A stretch of DNA of 64,000 bases, taken from the NCBI GenBank assembly GCA_025174535.1, contig JALBUN010000014.1, positions 1-64,000 on the forward strand, given 5' to 3'. Below, in pieces: positions 49,003-61,700 of this stretch. How positions within the stretch are numbered: position 1 is the first letter of the stretch; each line of letters starts with the position of its first letter. The translations under genes and the position numbers were made by a program. The notes beneath the pieces were generated by a model, which did not search any database, was not told the DNA's origin, and saw nothing but the letters and a program-made list of their open reading frames with translations. The DNA comes from Cantharellus purpuraceus. Lineage: Eukaryota; Basidiomycota; Agaricomycetes; Cantharellales; Hydnaceae.

Positions 49003-51619
49003 GTCAGGAGAATGAGACTGTAGGTGATGTGACCGGTCACATTGTCACGTACGCTTTCCGACCAATTCTCTGGTGTTCAATCACCCCACAATATCCAGTA
49101 TCGATATTCTTCTGATATGCGTGGCTCGAAAACCGGGCGTTTCTTTGCATAACTACTGTCAACTCTACACTCGCGCTCGTAGCCACGTGGCCAATCGAAC
49201 GGCTCGTTCTTTATTCCCGGGGGAACGGTGAATCGTCTTTTACCCGCAGCGCACACGTTGCGCCCTACTCCATTACTACGTTTGCGGATGTCAACCCCTT
49301 ATTCACTCCTCGATTACTTTCTCCTAGCATCAAACCCATCTCCAGAGACCTCCCAGCGTACGTAGTGTCATCGACTACCAAAAGATGGAATGACCCGGCA
49401 TGGCAGCAACTGTGAGAGTGAAGGTGAACAGTAATTTCATTTTGGTGGCTATGAAGAAAAGCGCGAGTAGGAGCAGGAAACTGTTTTGTCTCAGATTCAT
49501 TAAGGCTTGATTGATCAAATCAAATCTCTCAAAGTTGGCTGTTTGGGTGTCTTGCATCAAGCTATGCACGGGGCCATCAAAGGGGGGGACGATGAACGCT
49601 TGAAAGCTGAGGCCATGCAGCCCCATGATGGTTCGATGCATACCAACAGTCAGGACTCCATGTCAAGGCATGCAATAACACAATGAAAGGAACCATTTAA
49701 TCAGATGATAGGAGGCTTCCGGAGATATGAGACCACGGTCAGCTTAGGATACCGTATGCGAACACCCTAATGCCCAGAATCTAATCGGATGATAGGAACC
49801 CAATATGGGACGGATCAATACCGAAGACATTATTACGTGTGAGGGACGAAAGTGGAGAGGTGCGTGATCACTGACATTTCCTATCTTCCAAGTTGCCGTT
49901 TTTTCACCCCCGATTCTCTCTCACTCAAACCTGCATGGCATAGGGAACATGTGTGATTAGGACTGCACCAGATGTTCTCAGAACCTTACAACTCCATGCC
50001 TTCATATGGCACATACCACGGATAGATTGACAAAACTCTATGATGGTCCTGAGCACAGTTTCAGAGAGGCTAGATCCTAGAAGGACATCAGACTCAGCAT
50101 GGCACCGTGCATGGGGCGAAGGAACGCATGGAGGCCAAGGCTGTTTTTAGTCAATCTGAATCATAAAAACGGGCTGCTGGCGGTTTTAGACAATGATAGC
50201 TCATCTGTGAGGACCTGGAAAAGAACGAAAGGTGCTATCGTCACAGGTACAAGGTGTGCCGTTCGTCCTCTCTTATTCAATTATTTCTTGAGGAGAGAAA
50301 TTATGAGAGGAGACAGGGATTGTCAGGACATGGACTGTGCAACTACAGCAAATCCTGCCCACTATCAAACCTACTGGTCATCAGAAGAGCACCGATGGAC
50401 TCACGAGGGTTTATATCCTCTCCAAGATAAGTGCAGAATTGCAAGTACGAAATCCTCATAACGTAACAAATTGTTCCCCTGCCCTGATGAAGCATGGACT
50501 ACAGGACGATGATATGAAGAGTCAGCATTGGTGGTTCATTACATTTCGGTTGATTACTACAGTAAGCCGGTGTCTTGTTTTTGCACGCCCTCCCATCTAC
50601 TTCATTATTTCACTTCACTGGTTTAGTCTCATCACAGACTGTTGGGACCAGTTCGCAGAGCACTTGCATGATTGCTGTGATCATTCACTGACCAGCACAG
50701 TTTGCCGCCCTTTCACCTACGTTGACGCTGGCACAGTGCAGCTTACATCGAGCCGACGTGAGAGTCCGACGATTGATCGCAGGTCGCTTTCATATTCAGA
50801 CTGTCATAGGATGATAATGTCTCATAAGTGACAAACAGAAGTCCCCGCTCACTTTGTGGCTGATACTTGAAAATGAGGTGACATTAGCACATTCAATTCG
50901 ATCCATCAGAACGTAAAACAGGATTTTCAAATTGTGGAAACCTGTGCTCTTCTTGATCCGCTCATTTAACGAGTAGGTGGCTCCTGGAAGCTGCCACGTG
51001 CGACGACTGATGCTCGCTCGAGTATTTTAACCTCGTGCTTGTCATGAGTCATCCCTTCATCAAACTGTGCCAATGTAGGGTATCATTTTGTTACGGTGAG
51101 CTACAGTTTTGCACATGTGAGCTCATAATCTACCATAGATTACTATTCGTCTGTCGGAACTCAAACTAAACCAGCGTAACAGCCAGACCCTTGGACCAAT
51201 TATCGAATATGGCTGCGTCTAGTCCTTGTCTTCTCTCAAGCACTGTGAAGATGACGAGCATAATCAAGATTATGACACTGTTACTATTTCGCCTTTTGGG
51301 GATATCAAGAGCTTTTGGCATAAGCAACGGCGACAATGACCACTTATGGGACGGCACGCATATATTTCAGTTGTAAAACATGATTAGTAAAAGGTCAAAT
51401 AAGCTGAATCTTCAGCCCTGGATAAGTATCCACCCTACATCTTATAATTTGAACAACCTGGTCACCACAAGCCTACCAAATTGTTTCAGACTAATACCCT
51501 TTCACCGATTGGGTGTAAGTGGGGTGCCTGTCATCACCATATATCTTCATCCCGGCTCCCCTCTCCTTTGGCTTCCTTGAAGCGACAACAACTCTCTGCG
51601 AGATATCCAATCCTATACA
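49003..51619. other. intergenic region upstream of the metabolite locus
   Basis: About 2.6 kb with only short frames and no motif I can place. Two short direct repeats of AATC(A/G)GATGATAGGA occur near 49698 and 49790. Confidence 0.45.
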
Positions 51620-52625
51620 ATGGAGTTCCGAACTGTCACATAGTCCTTCGCCCCGCTTGCGTGCACAGACATTACAAAGCAGTGCGATAGCCATCTATCC
51701 GATGACAAAGACGAGAGGGGGTCCTGTACTAATCATTCCTTTGCACTCCACTTTGCACTCCACCGCGCATACAATAGGCTCACATCACGGGGAATAGGGC
51801 GTCAACTCGCTATGAGTTTCCGGCCGCGGGCTCGCATCATTATCTCCTTTCGCTAGTCTGATGCCCATTCTATTTCGGAGACAAATAACAAAGACACCGT
51901 TGTCTATTTTATATTTCACCCAGTGGAATTGGGGACCATTTCATCCATCAATATCATCATATGCAGTGCTAGCGATGTTTGTCCCATTTTTTTGGCTGTG
52001 GAACTTGCACCTTACTTGCAACAGGGTTCTCCGGAGTAAACACGAGAGTACTGTTACCACCGTTCTAAATTTAAGTCCTCAGCATAGATGTTTCTCGTCT
52101 TCTCCACGTGATTTAGGAAGCCTAACTGACAACTGATCATAAATTTGCCAATCTACTCCACACGTCGACCATCAACAGTAAAGGGCACTCATGTGTATTG
52201 CTGTCCCTCTAGGTTGAGATTTGGACTTGGAGAGAAGCAGCCCCTGCATGCTCAATACGTTTTTCCGGTGCTCAAAATCCCGGTCAGCTCTACATGAGGT
52301 ATTGCTCGTTTGCCGTGAGTGGTATTGCCATATTCCTGACTCCCTCAAAACTACCCTTTAAGATTATTATTATAGAGGGGTGCAAAGCCCAATATCAAGA
52401 AACTTCGACCATTGCGTTTTGGGGGTTGAGACATGAAGGGGATATGCTTTACTACATAGTGGCGGTACAGCTTTTCTTAGGACATGGGTCCGCAGGCACA
52501 ATCACTCATGGAGATGATGCTGGAAGCCCTGGCGGGTGCGGGCCGCGTGGCCCCCTCAGGTGGGCGCGACACAATCGATCAGCATCTTGGCAGGAAATTT
52601 CACCCTTTAGGTACCATTGCATTCA
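51620..52625 (+). pseudogene. relic of an NRPS-PKS gene, internally deleted
   Basis: At 51620 a sequence like the start of the intact gene at 55723 appears, with the same AIYPMTKTR block (intact: AIYPMTRTQ). A stop lies early in the frame. At about 52149-52192 the text matches the end of the second carrier domain (59909 onward). At 52230-52450 one frame reads RFSGAQNPGQLY, LTPSKLPFK and FWGLR, matching RFPGADNPDELY, PTPSKLPFK and FWGLK of the KS start. At 52484 it reads MGPQAQSLMEMMLEALAGAG, like the MDPQTRLFMETTLEALEDAG motif. The 4-kb C-A-T part present in the intact gene is missing. Confidence 0.75.
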
Positions 52626-55600
52626 GCCGCATTGGATCGGCGATAACTAACACCACTTGCATCATCTGATTTACTTTTCTCAATCTTTCAGGAGCAGTGA
52701 ACTAGACAAACAATCACATATTTTAATCCAGAAAGAACGACAGATCGCACAATTTGGTCCAACTACAGTCACGGGGGCCCGTTTGTGTAGAAGTTTCAGG
52801 CAATTAAATTTACTATCTAACATATGATGTGATTCTTGTTAGCGGCCAGGGGGCAAAGACCAATAAGGGAGTTCGTGCAATATTTCTGCGAGTGTCGCTG
52901 TCAAAGTGTCGCTATCGACTCGCTCTATTGGGCGTTAGTTTGTATGGCATCACTGACAGCGCAACAAAACAATCATTTCTAGGATACTAAAGTGTTTGCA
53001 ATCAGTTTCAGCGACTTCCCCTTTATTATTTTGTCGGACTTTGAACAGAGAAAGGGAAAATAGCATTTTCGAATTGAGATTTGTTGGGAGCAGTAATAAA
53101 CAGTACATATGGCTAATATGGAAAAAAATTACAGTAAGCGCGATGGGGAGCGTGGGAGGCAATGAGTACTTTACAGGTGCCTCTCAGCCATGTTATGCTG
53201 CCTAGAAGGGAGTCGAGGTATCGTGAATCGCTTACTCCAACCCCCGGAACGGGATCTGGAGCCCGAAATATTTTTACATGAAGCATAAACTATGAAACGT
53301 AGTATATGTGGTATAGCATCTATGGTGGGAGCCAGTCAGTATTGTGTGACACTTGCGTATGTACCTTAAAAAAAACTCTGGACTGAATTGCAGGTAAAAT
53401 ACAGAAGCCGCAAGGGTCTCAACTGATGTGAATTGGATAGTTTGGATGCCAGTATAAATCGATTCTGTGCTTAACAATCAATGCAGTTTGTCAACAATCA
53501 CGGGCTTCGAAAACCCTTTACTGATGCAAGACCGCAGGAAGGTCATATTTGGAGGTTCTACCGGTTTTGATGCGTGGATAGAACACGTGATAGAGTCGTG
53601 TAGCAAACGCGCACGCCAGGACATTCAGTAGGACTGCCTCCCGTTGTGTGAAAGCTGTGCAACAGTGGACAAGGCATGATCTCCGTTAGTGATTGGGTGA
53701 TTATTAGTGATAGGGAATCCACAATCAATATTCACCCAGCGAGCTAGGATTCACGAGATAAAGACCCTTTGATAGAGACGATCATGATGCTGACAGTTGG
53801 TGAATGGAGGTCCAGATATGCCACCATTGTCCCTGTACGTGTCGTGAGATAACACGATCAGTGCGGACGGCGAGCATCCCGGTCGGCTACGGATTGAATG
53901 CAGCATTGAAAATATACAAGCGATGAGTCTGGGAATAATCATACTCTGCCCAGATAGGCACACTCTCAGAAGTAATGGGCACGGAGACGGATTGGAGGTT
54001 TTAAGGGCACCCCGGCGTTTTGAATTCCAGGAGATTGAATGTGTAGGGCAGGGGGAGTTCTATATTGGCAGGGTAACCAGTACTGCTGGGCGCGTCGTCC
54101 CCACCGACGGTGATTTGTCCGGGAGCTCAGCTTACGCAGAAACTTGCTATCGTTTTTACTGTTCAGTATGATGTCCTCCCATATACTCGCGGTGTTTCCT
54201 TGCACCCGACACCCTGCTTTTGATATTCCAGTGTGACATTTAGTGCTAAGGCACCACATAAACAATCTCAGCAGCGAGGCTGGAGCTTACGTTTTATCCG
54301 AGTACAATCATTTCGGTCCGTTGCGCATATTTCCTCTTGTGGACGACCGCCCGCGTGCGGTGATCCATAGGCTCAGGGAGTATTTACTCTCTGATTAAGG
54401 CGCGGGATGCTGAATTAGCGCAGTTATCAAGTTTGTCTCAGCGACGGTAAGCAGGGGACAGCTCTCGCATGGCGCATGTCCCTAAATCAGGAAGCGGTCA
54501 GACCATATACGCTCGCAAGTTTTTCCTCAGCAAAGCACTACCGAGTCGCACTAATTCATTTTTGGATCTTTTGCCTCCAATACAACCTCTTGGTCTAAGT
54601 ACTCGTCAGTTTCTGTGGCTTTACTTGCCTTCACGCCGGTTTTAATTGACCAATGGAGTACCTAGCGACCCTGAATTGATTGCATAGACAATAGAGTGGC
54701 TCATTCACGCCACTTATGGCGCCCGGGCAATCGGAAGCGATACTCGAGGTGATATCCTCCGGGTATGCTGTTATGACGGGGCACGTTGAGTACTGCATGT
54801 TCTAAATCATTTTGGAGTACCGCCAAGTGATGCTTAGAGTGCCAGGAAGATTCCACTGACTCTTTCCCCTGACTAGGCTTTGGCGTAACTCCTCCCGGCA
54901 ATACATTAGTAATTAGGAATAATTCGCGAATTTGCTTCCAGTTGTAACCGAATGTATTACAGGTACTTACCAGAGATAGTTTTTTGTCATGGGGCAGTCC
55001 TACTAAAGTATATTCATATTCGCTGTGATTGATCAAAGGTTTCATACTTGTTGTTGGATCAAAAGTGAAGCGCACGGCAACTAGAATAGGATGCACCGCT
55101 TGCGCACGTTTTACTAGTAATCAGGGATGGACTGTCACATCGTCACGTTGATTGTGTCAGGTATGCACACCTAGCCAACATCTCACTAGGCATACCAATT
55201 TATCATAGCAGCATCGTTTTCTGGCGATCTTCCACCGCAAGTCGGCTAAATCAGGCGCTTGTAGAGCCTGTGTGGTTCGGAGTTTTCCTGTTATGGAAGA
55301 GTCAAAATCACGTCAGTAACCAAGGTCTCTCCTCGTTAAGACTCCAGGATAATATTTTTGTCAAATTTCCTTAGCAAGCGCGGTCGAGCAGAAATCAACC
55401 CTGATGGCTAAGTTACGTACATAGATTCGCCGGAGCAGATCTTACATACCATCACGCATCATAAGAGGCACCGCACTTGGAGTAAGCAATATGGGTTGTA
55501 CCTCCACAGTAAGTATATTTCCTTAATTTGGCGGTTTCTCCGCTGATGGACAATTCACGTATAGCCGTTGAACTCAAACGTGAATTTTCCCTGTAAGATT

Positions 55601-55722
55601 TTCCAATGCGATGCTGACAGTTGGGTATAAAGTGTGTGTCTATTACTTGTAGTTCAGACAGCCCTTCCCCCCTCGTCGTCTTTCAACTGATAACACTATC
55701 ACTATAGCCCGTATTTGCAAAA
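52626..55722. other. non-coding region upstream of the NRPS-PKS gene
   Basis: About 3.1 kb with no intact gene. It may hold further, more decayed remains of the relic, but I could not align any with confidence. The last ~100 bp contain pyrimidine-rich tracts and GGGTATAAAGTG (about 55622), a plausible TATA element for the gene at 55723. Confidence 0.45.
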
Positions 55723-58700
55723 ATGGATTTCATGTCAGGCCCCGAACCTCAACAGAGCACGGTCACCCGTTCGCGAATCCAGACACTCCCGGAGAGTGTA
55801 ATAGCTATCTATCCAATGACCAGAACTCAAGAGGGCCTGTGGACGGACTATTCCTTTGCCCCTCATCGTACACATAATAACCTCACTCTTAAGCTCACCG
55901 TCACGCACGGGGATGAGTCGTATGAAGGTAGCCTCGGTGCGATACATACCGGTAAGAGCACGTCTACTGTGCCTGCACTAGCCACCGGAAATCTCATTGT
56001 GTCATTGATAGCCATAGGAACGCTGACGCGCCGCCATGCGATCTTGCGGTCCACATTTCACGAGCCAAACGGGTACCAGAACCGTCCCTTCGTGGCCGAA
56101 CACGACCCCTCCACTGCAGCCTCGACCCTGCACATTGTCCCTGCTGCGAAGACTAAGCAGGCTGCGGCGAACCTTTTGAAAATGTTGCGTTGTGGCGTCG
56201 ATCTTTCAACGCATTTTGCGATGCGGTGGATTGCAGTCATCTCTGCAAAGGAAACGGAAGTATATGTTGTGTCTCATCACATTGCGCTTGATGGGTCGTC
56301 GATGAGCCAGCTCTCTGTGGAATTTTTTGATATATTGGCGCAGCTAAAGAATGGCGAAGGCGCCAGTGCGCCGCAGACGCTGCAGTTCAGTCATGCACAT
56401 ATTTATGAGGTCAGTTATGAATCCATGTGCTGTTGGTGCTCGCAGCTGATGTCACATTCATTAGGCTGCGTTTATGGCTTCAGCCGAATTCGAAGATGCC
56501 TCACGCTTCTGGCTTGGGCAGCTCACCAATGCCAAAGCCATACAGTGGAAGGCGGCGAACTCGTCGACTTCTAAAGCTACCACTTACCGTTCCATTCAAA
56601 CTTGGATGGACTTTCCCAAGGCGGTCAGCATTTTTTGATTAACAATTTTGATGGCAATAAATATTCTGACACAATGTACTACCAGGACCTCGGGGCGTGG
56701 GGCAACCGCTTCAAAACATCCTGGTTCCGCGTGGCGGTTGCGACTATTGGTCTCTTGACCCGCATTAACTCTGAACCAGACCATGGATCTGATCAAAATG
56801 TTTGGGTCGCCTTTGGCGGCCGCCCCGCGGGTTTCGAGAATGTGCTGGGCCAGTTCGCGAACGCGCTGCCTATCAGGATACCATACTCAGACCTCCTGCA
56901 GAATAATACGCCGGGAGCTCCGGTTCGATTCGAGGATTTGGTGCGGTTAGTGTCGAAGCAGGTGTCAGCCGCAAAAAAGCACGAACGGATGGCTATTATG
57001 GACATTAGCAGAGCGACTAATACGAGGGGCGCATTCGTAAATAGGGCGCAGGTCGCAGTGACTCTGTCTCCGAAACTCTCCCGCGGAGATGCGAGCTTGT
57101 ATCCAGTGGAGGGCCCATATGATTTATTTTTCTGTTTTCTAGAGGCTGAGACTTCGGTCTCTCTTGGCGTAAGTGCATCGTCGGGTGTTTATATGATAGA
57201 TGATATGCTTATGGTTTTTATCGCAGGTAATTTATGACCCACGTCTATTTACTGAGGGCGAGATGAATGGCTTGAAAGCTCAATTTTTCGAGATTCAAAA
57301 AGCCACTAATCTAGAATCCAGCTTGGATATCGCCTCTGTATCGGGAGCACTTGTTCCCCGTATTTATCCCGAGGTGGATTACACCGATCTTGAGGCCATA
57401 AGTGCCTGCCGAATGCACGTCTGGTTCGAAGAGCAAGCCGTGCGGAACCCTGAGCTGGTCGCATTGCATTGGGGCGAGCGGAAGCAGTCGGTGACCTACA
57501 AGGTGTTGAACCAGTCAGCGAATCAGATCGCACATTGTCAGTGGCCAGTTTTATGGTTCGGGATGTCCTGATATATTCAATGGTTATTGTGCAGATCTTC
57601 GAAGCCTTGGAATCGGGCGAGGGATGGTCATCGTGCTGCACATTGGGCGTAACTTCGCGACGATGGAGTGGATCCTTGCGGTGCTCAAGTCGGGTGCGGC
57701 GTACGCAATTGTCGATCAGAGCCACCCAGTAGAGCGTAGCCGTGCTGCAATATCGGTTGCAGAGCCGTCCTTCATTGTCGACGACGGCGGTAGTCCGAAG
57801 TCGAAGGAGCTCTTCGAAGGATTCGAGGGTAAAGTGATCTTTACCAATGATATCAATTTGTCTGGCATGCCATCACACAATCTAACGGATGAGAGCGAGG
57901 ATGACGACCTTGCGTATATTGTCTTTACATCTGGAAGCACCGGTGAGTTGTCGTCTGATTGATGAGTTTTAGCATCCGACTGAATCAACCCAGGCAAGCC
58001 TAAAGGTGTGGAGATCGAACATCGTAACCTGTCGCATTTCGTGGCGGATTCATTTGCATCAAAATATGTGGATCTCGGGCCAGGCTCACGAGTACTGCAG
58101 TTTGCAACGTTCTCGTTCGATGCTGCCGTGCTGGAATGGGCTCAGTGTCTGGCTGTGGGAGCCACTTTGTGCTTTGTCGATACACCGAAAGCTCTCGTTG
58201 GAGACTACCTAGCGGACGTGATTGATGCTAACGAAGTGACGTTCATGCATGTGACGCCTAGTGTCCTTGCGACGCTCCCCACATCACGCGCGTTACCCTC
58301 TCTGAGACAAATATCAGTTGGGGGGGAGATGGTGCCGGCTAACCTGATCAATACATGGAGACCGAGGGTGCACGTGCAGAACGCTTATGGTCCGACGGAG
58401 ACGTAGGTTATCTATGAATCAACGGTAAGGATTTATTCATGATTGGGTATAGGACGGTTGTCATGGCACACCAGCCGCAACCCAAAGACAAGGAAGCGGA
58501 GCAGCCATCGTCAAGCATCATCGGTGCTCCCCACAGCCACACGAAGTTTTATATTTCCAATGAAACATACGATAGGATCTTACCTATCGGGGAGCTCGGT
58601 GAGGTGTGTATTGGAGGACCACAAGTTGGGCGGGGGTGGGTTTCTGTTGCTCTCGGTATTTTGAATCTGACGAAGGTTTGTAGTTACAAAGGCCAAGCAG

Positions 58701-61700
58701 AGCTGACGGCAGCTAGGTTTGCGATCCATCCCGAAGTCGGCGAGCGACTATATCGTACGGGTGACCGCGGCAAGTTGCTGGCGAATGGAGCAATATCTCT
58801 TGTGGGACGGATTGACCGTGAGGTCAAGGTTCGAGGTGAGTATTTGTAATACTTTCGCAAGGTGCTGTGACTGATGGACGGGCCTCGTAGGATACCGGTA
58901 AATCAATTTCTACTCACCCTTTCTGTCACAATTCTGACGATCCTCAGGATCGAACTGGAGGCAGTCGAGCGAATGATCTCCAGCTTGGGTGATGACATTG
59001 AATGTGTGTCTGTCCAGGTGAACACGGCAGGGACTGGACTCTGCGCGTTCATTTCCCCTCAACGTATTGATGGGGACTTCGTGAGAGCTGGGGTTGCGAA
59101 GCGGCTGCCCGACTACATGGTCCCAAGTGCAATTTACACGTTGCCTCGTTTGCCTTTGAATACGAATGACAAGGTGGACCACAAGGCGATCAAGTCCCAG
59201 ATGGAGACATTGATCGCACAGTACGGGAAAGGGAAAGGAGCATCAGCTCGCTCTGTTCCGCTGGCTGCAGCTCGCGTCACCACACCTCCGCGCCCTGCCA
59301 CTATTCGTCCGAAGACAACTACTGAGGGCATCATTGGCCAGATCTGGCAAGGCCTCCTTGGCCTATCATCACGTCCCGCATCTGATACAAACTTCTTTGA
59401 GCTCGGTGGAAATAGGTGCGTCCTTTGATCAAACTGTGTCACCACAACGAGAGCTAATGATGTTGGTTCTAGTCTTCTGGCCACGAAACTTGCAGATGAA
59501 TTGCGGCAGAAGTTCCCCAATAGCAGCATCAGGGTTGTGGAGTTGTATTCTCAAGCGACGGTCAAGCAACAGGTGGAACTAGTTGATGGCAGTCGTGCAA
59601 TTCCACAGGATTCTACGGTGGAAGTTTCCTCCATTCCCAGTGATCCCGAGCCAGCGTATACGGTCCCTACTTCGGGGTCAAGCGGGACGTTGAGTGCAGT
59701 GACGCACAAGCTTACCGAAATTTGGCAGAACATTCTGGGCATAAAGAATATTACCACTCAAGTCAATTTCTTCGATGCAGGAGGCCACAGGTAGGGTATG
59801 AGCTTAAATCACTGTCGCAATACTGATTCATGGTTTCAAGCCTCGCGGTTTCGCGTCTGTTGCATGAAATTCGCGAAGCCTGGCCAACAGTTGACGTCAA
59901 GCTCGTAGATCTATTCCACAAGTCGACCATCACGAGCCAAGCAGCACTCATCTTGCCGTCGCTTCCGGTGGAAACTCTCCCAGAACATCCAGAACATCCC
60001 CCCCAACAGCTTCCTGTTCAAGTCCCCACACACGAAGCAGTTGACTCTGGCTCGGAGATCGCCATAATTGGCCTCTCGGGACGCTTCCCTGGTGCTGACA
60101 ATCCCGATGAGCTTTACCAGTTATTGCTCGATCGCCGCGAGGGATTCACGGCATTCCCCACCCCGTCGAAACTCCCTTTCAAGGACGCTATATTTATTCC
60201 TAGGAAAGGTGCCATCGCCAATGTAGAGGACTTTGACCACTCGTTCTGGGGATTGAAAGAGGATGAAGCTAGGTATGATTTGTTGTGATGCTTCCATGCG
60301 CTAGTCTTACCGATACTTTCAAGGGACATGGACCCGCAGACGCGGTTATTTATGGAGACGACGCTTGAAGCCCTGGAGGATGCTGGCCACGTGCCTTCCT
60401 CAGATGGCCACAACAAAATCGGTCTATGCGTCGGTGCTGCTACGAACACCTGGTTGCATGGTATGTCTGTAAAAATTGTACATGTTGACTTGCATTCTAA
60501 CCTGTTCCTAGCCACCGAGGCAGTGTCTGGCGATGACTTCTACAAGACACATCGCGAAGTACTGACACCGTCGGTTTCGGCTCGGACTGCGTACCATTTG
60601 AACCTTCATGGCCCCAATGTGACGTTGAACACGGCGTGCAGCTCGGGAATGGTCGCGTTGTCACTTGCCGTTGACCATCTCCGTTCTGGACAGTGTGATA
60701 TTTCTGTGGCCGGCGGCGTTTCGATTTCGTTCCCTCAGTGAGTTTGGATAGCTTCCTGAACGCGTGCAACCCGTTGACGATGATTTTACCAGAGGAGGTT
60801 ATATAACTCAAGAAAGGCAGATCTTTTCCACATCGGGCCACTGCAGACCTTTCGATCACCGCGCAGACGGGACGCTTCCCGCAGATGGATTGTGTGCGGT
60901 CGTGCTGCGAAAACTTTCTGATGCTGTGAGAGACGGGGACAGAATCTACTCGGTGATATCGGGTGTGGCGATTGGCTCTGACGGACACACGGACAAGGCT
61001 GGATACTCTGTTCCAAGTCCGCGGGGTCAGGCTGAGCTGATCAAGCGTGCATGGAAGAATTCTGGGTTAGATCCTAGAGATCTTACTTATGCCGAGTGAG
61101 TGGATATGTGGTGATGCGTGCAGTGAAGGTTCGCGAACTGATGAATGTTATTGTTTCAGGTTACACGGCAGTGGTACATCAATTGGGGATGCGCTCGAGC
61201 TGGAAGCACTCAATCTGGGACTTTCAGCTGGGGAAGCACAGAGACCGTCGTGCGTGGTTGGATCCAACAAGGGGAACTTGGGTAACTGCGAGGTAAGTTG
61301 CGCTTTCATCAATGCTCAGAGTCTTCCTTACTGAGCAATATCTAGGCGGCATCTGGGTTGGTATCGCTCATCAAGCTGTGCAAATCCATCCAACACGATC
61401 TCGTCCCCCCTGTCCAATCGTTCGAGCGTATCAGTCCAATGATCAATCCTAGTTTGCCGTTCAAGATCGCCGCTGCGCCGACACGTTTGTCAGAGGACGC
61501 GATTTTGTCCGTGTCGAGTGCCGGTCTGGGAGGTGTGAATGCGCATTGTATTATTCGGTATCCTCCCCCGCGCTCCCGGAGAGCGTTGGACGGTCTCCTT
61601 CCGTCGAGACGGAGGAATGTGAAGAGATTGGATGCACCTGCGCGGGTGGAGCGAGGTGTAGTTGTCGGTGGAGGGTTTGTCGACAAGGCAAGGGCGATCG

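Noticed and set aside
56600..56690. Apparent frameshift in the condensation domain
   Set aside because: It is explained by intron 56624-56685 (GTCAGC...CCAG), which restores the frame from MDFPKA to DLGAWGNR.
57595..57660. Apparent frame change at the start of the adenylation domain
   Set aside because: With the intron ending just before ATCTTCGAAG, one frame runs through LGIGRGMVIVLHIGRN without a break.
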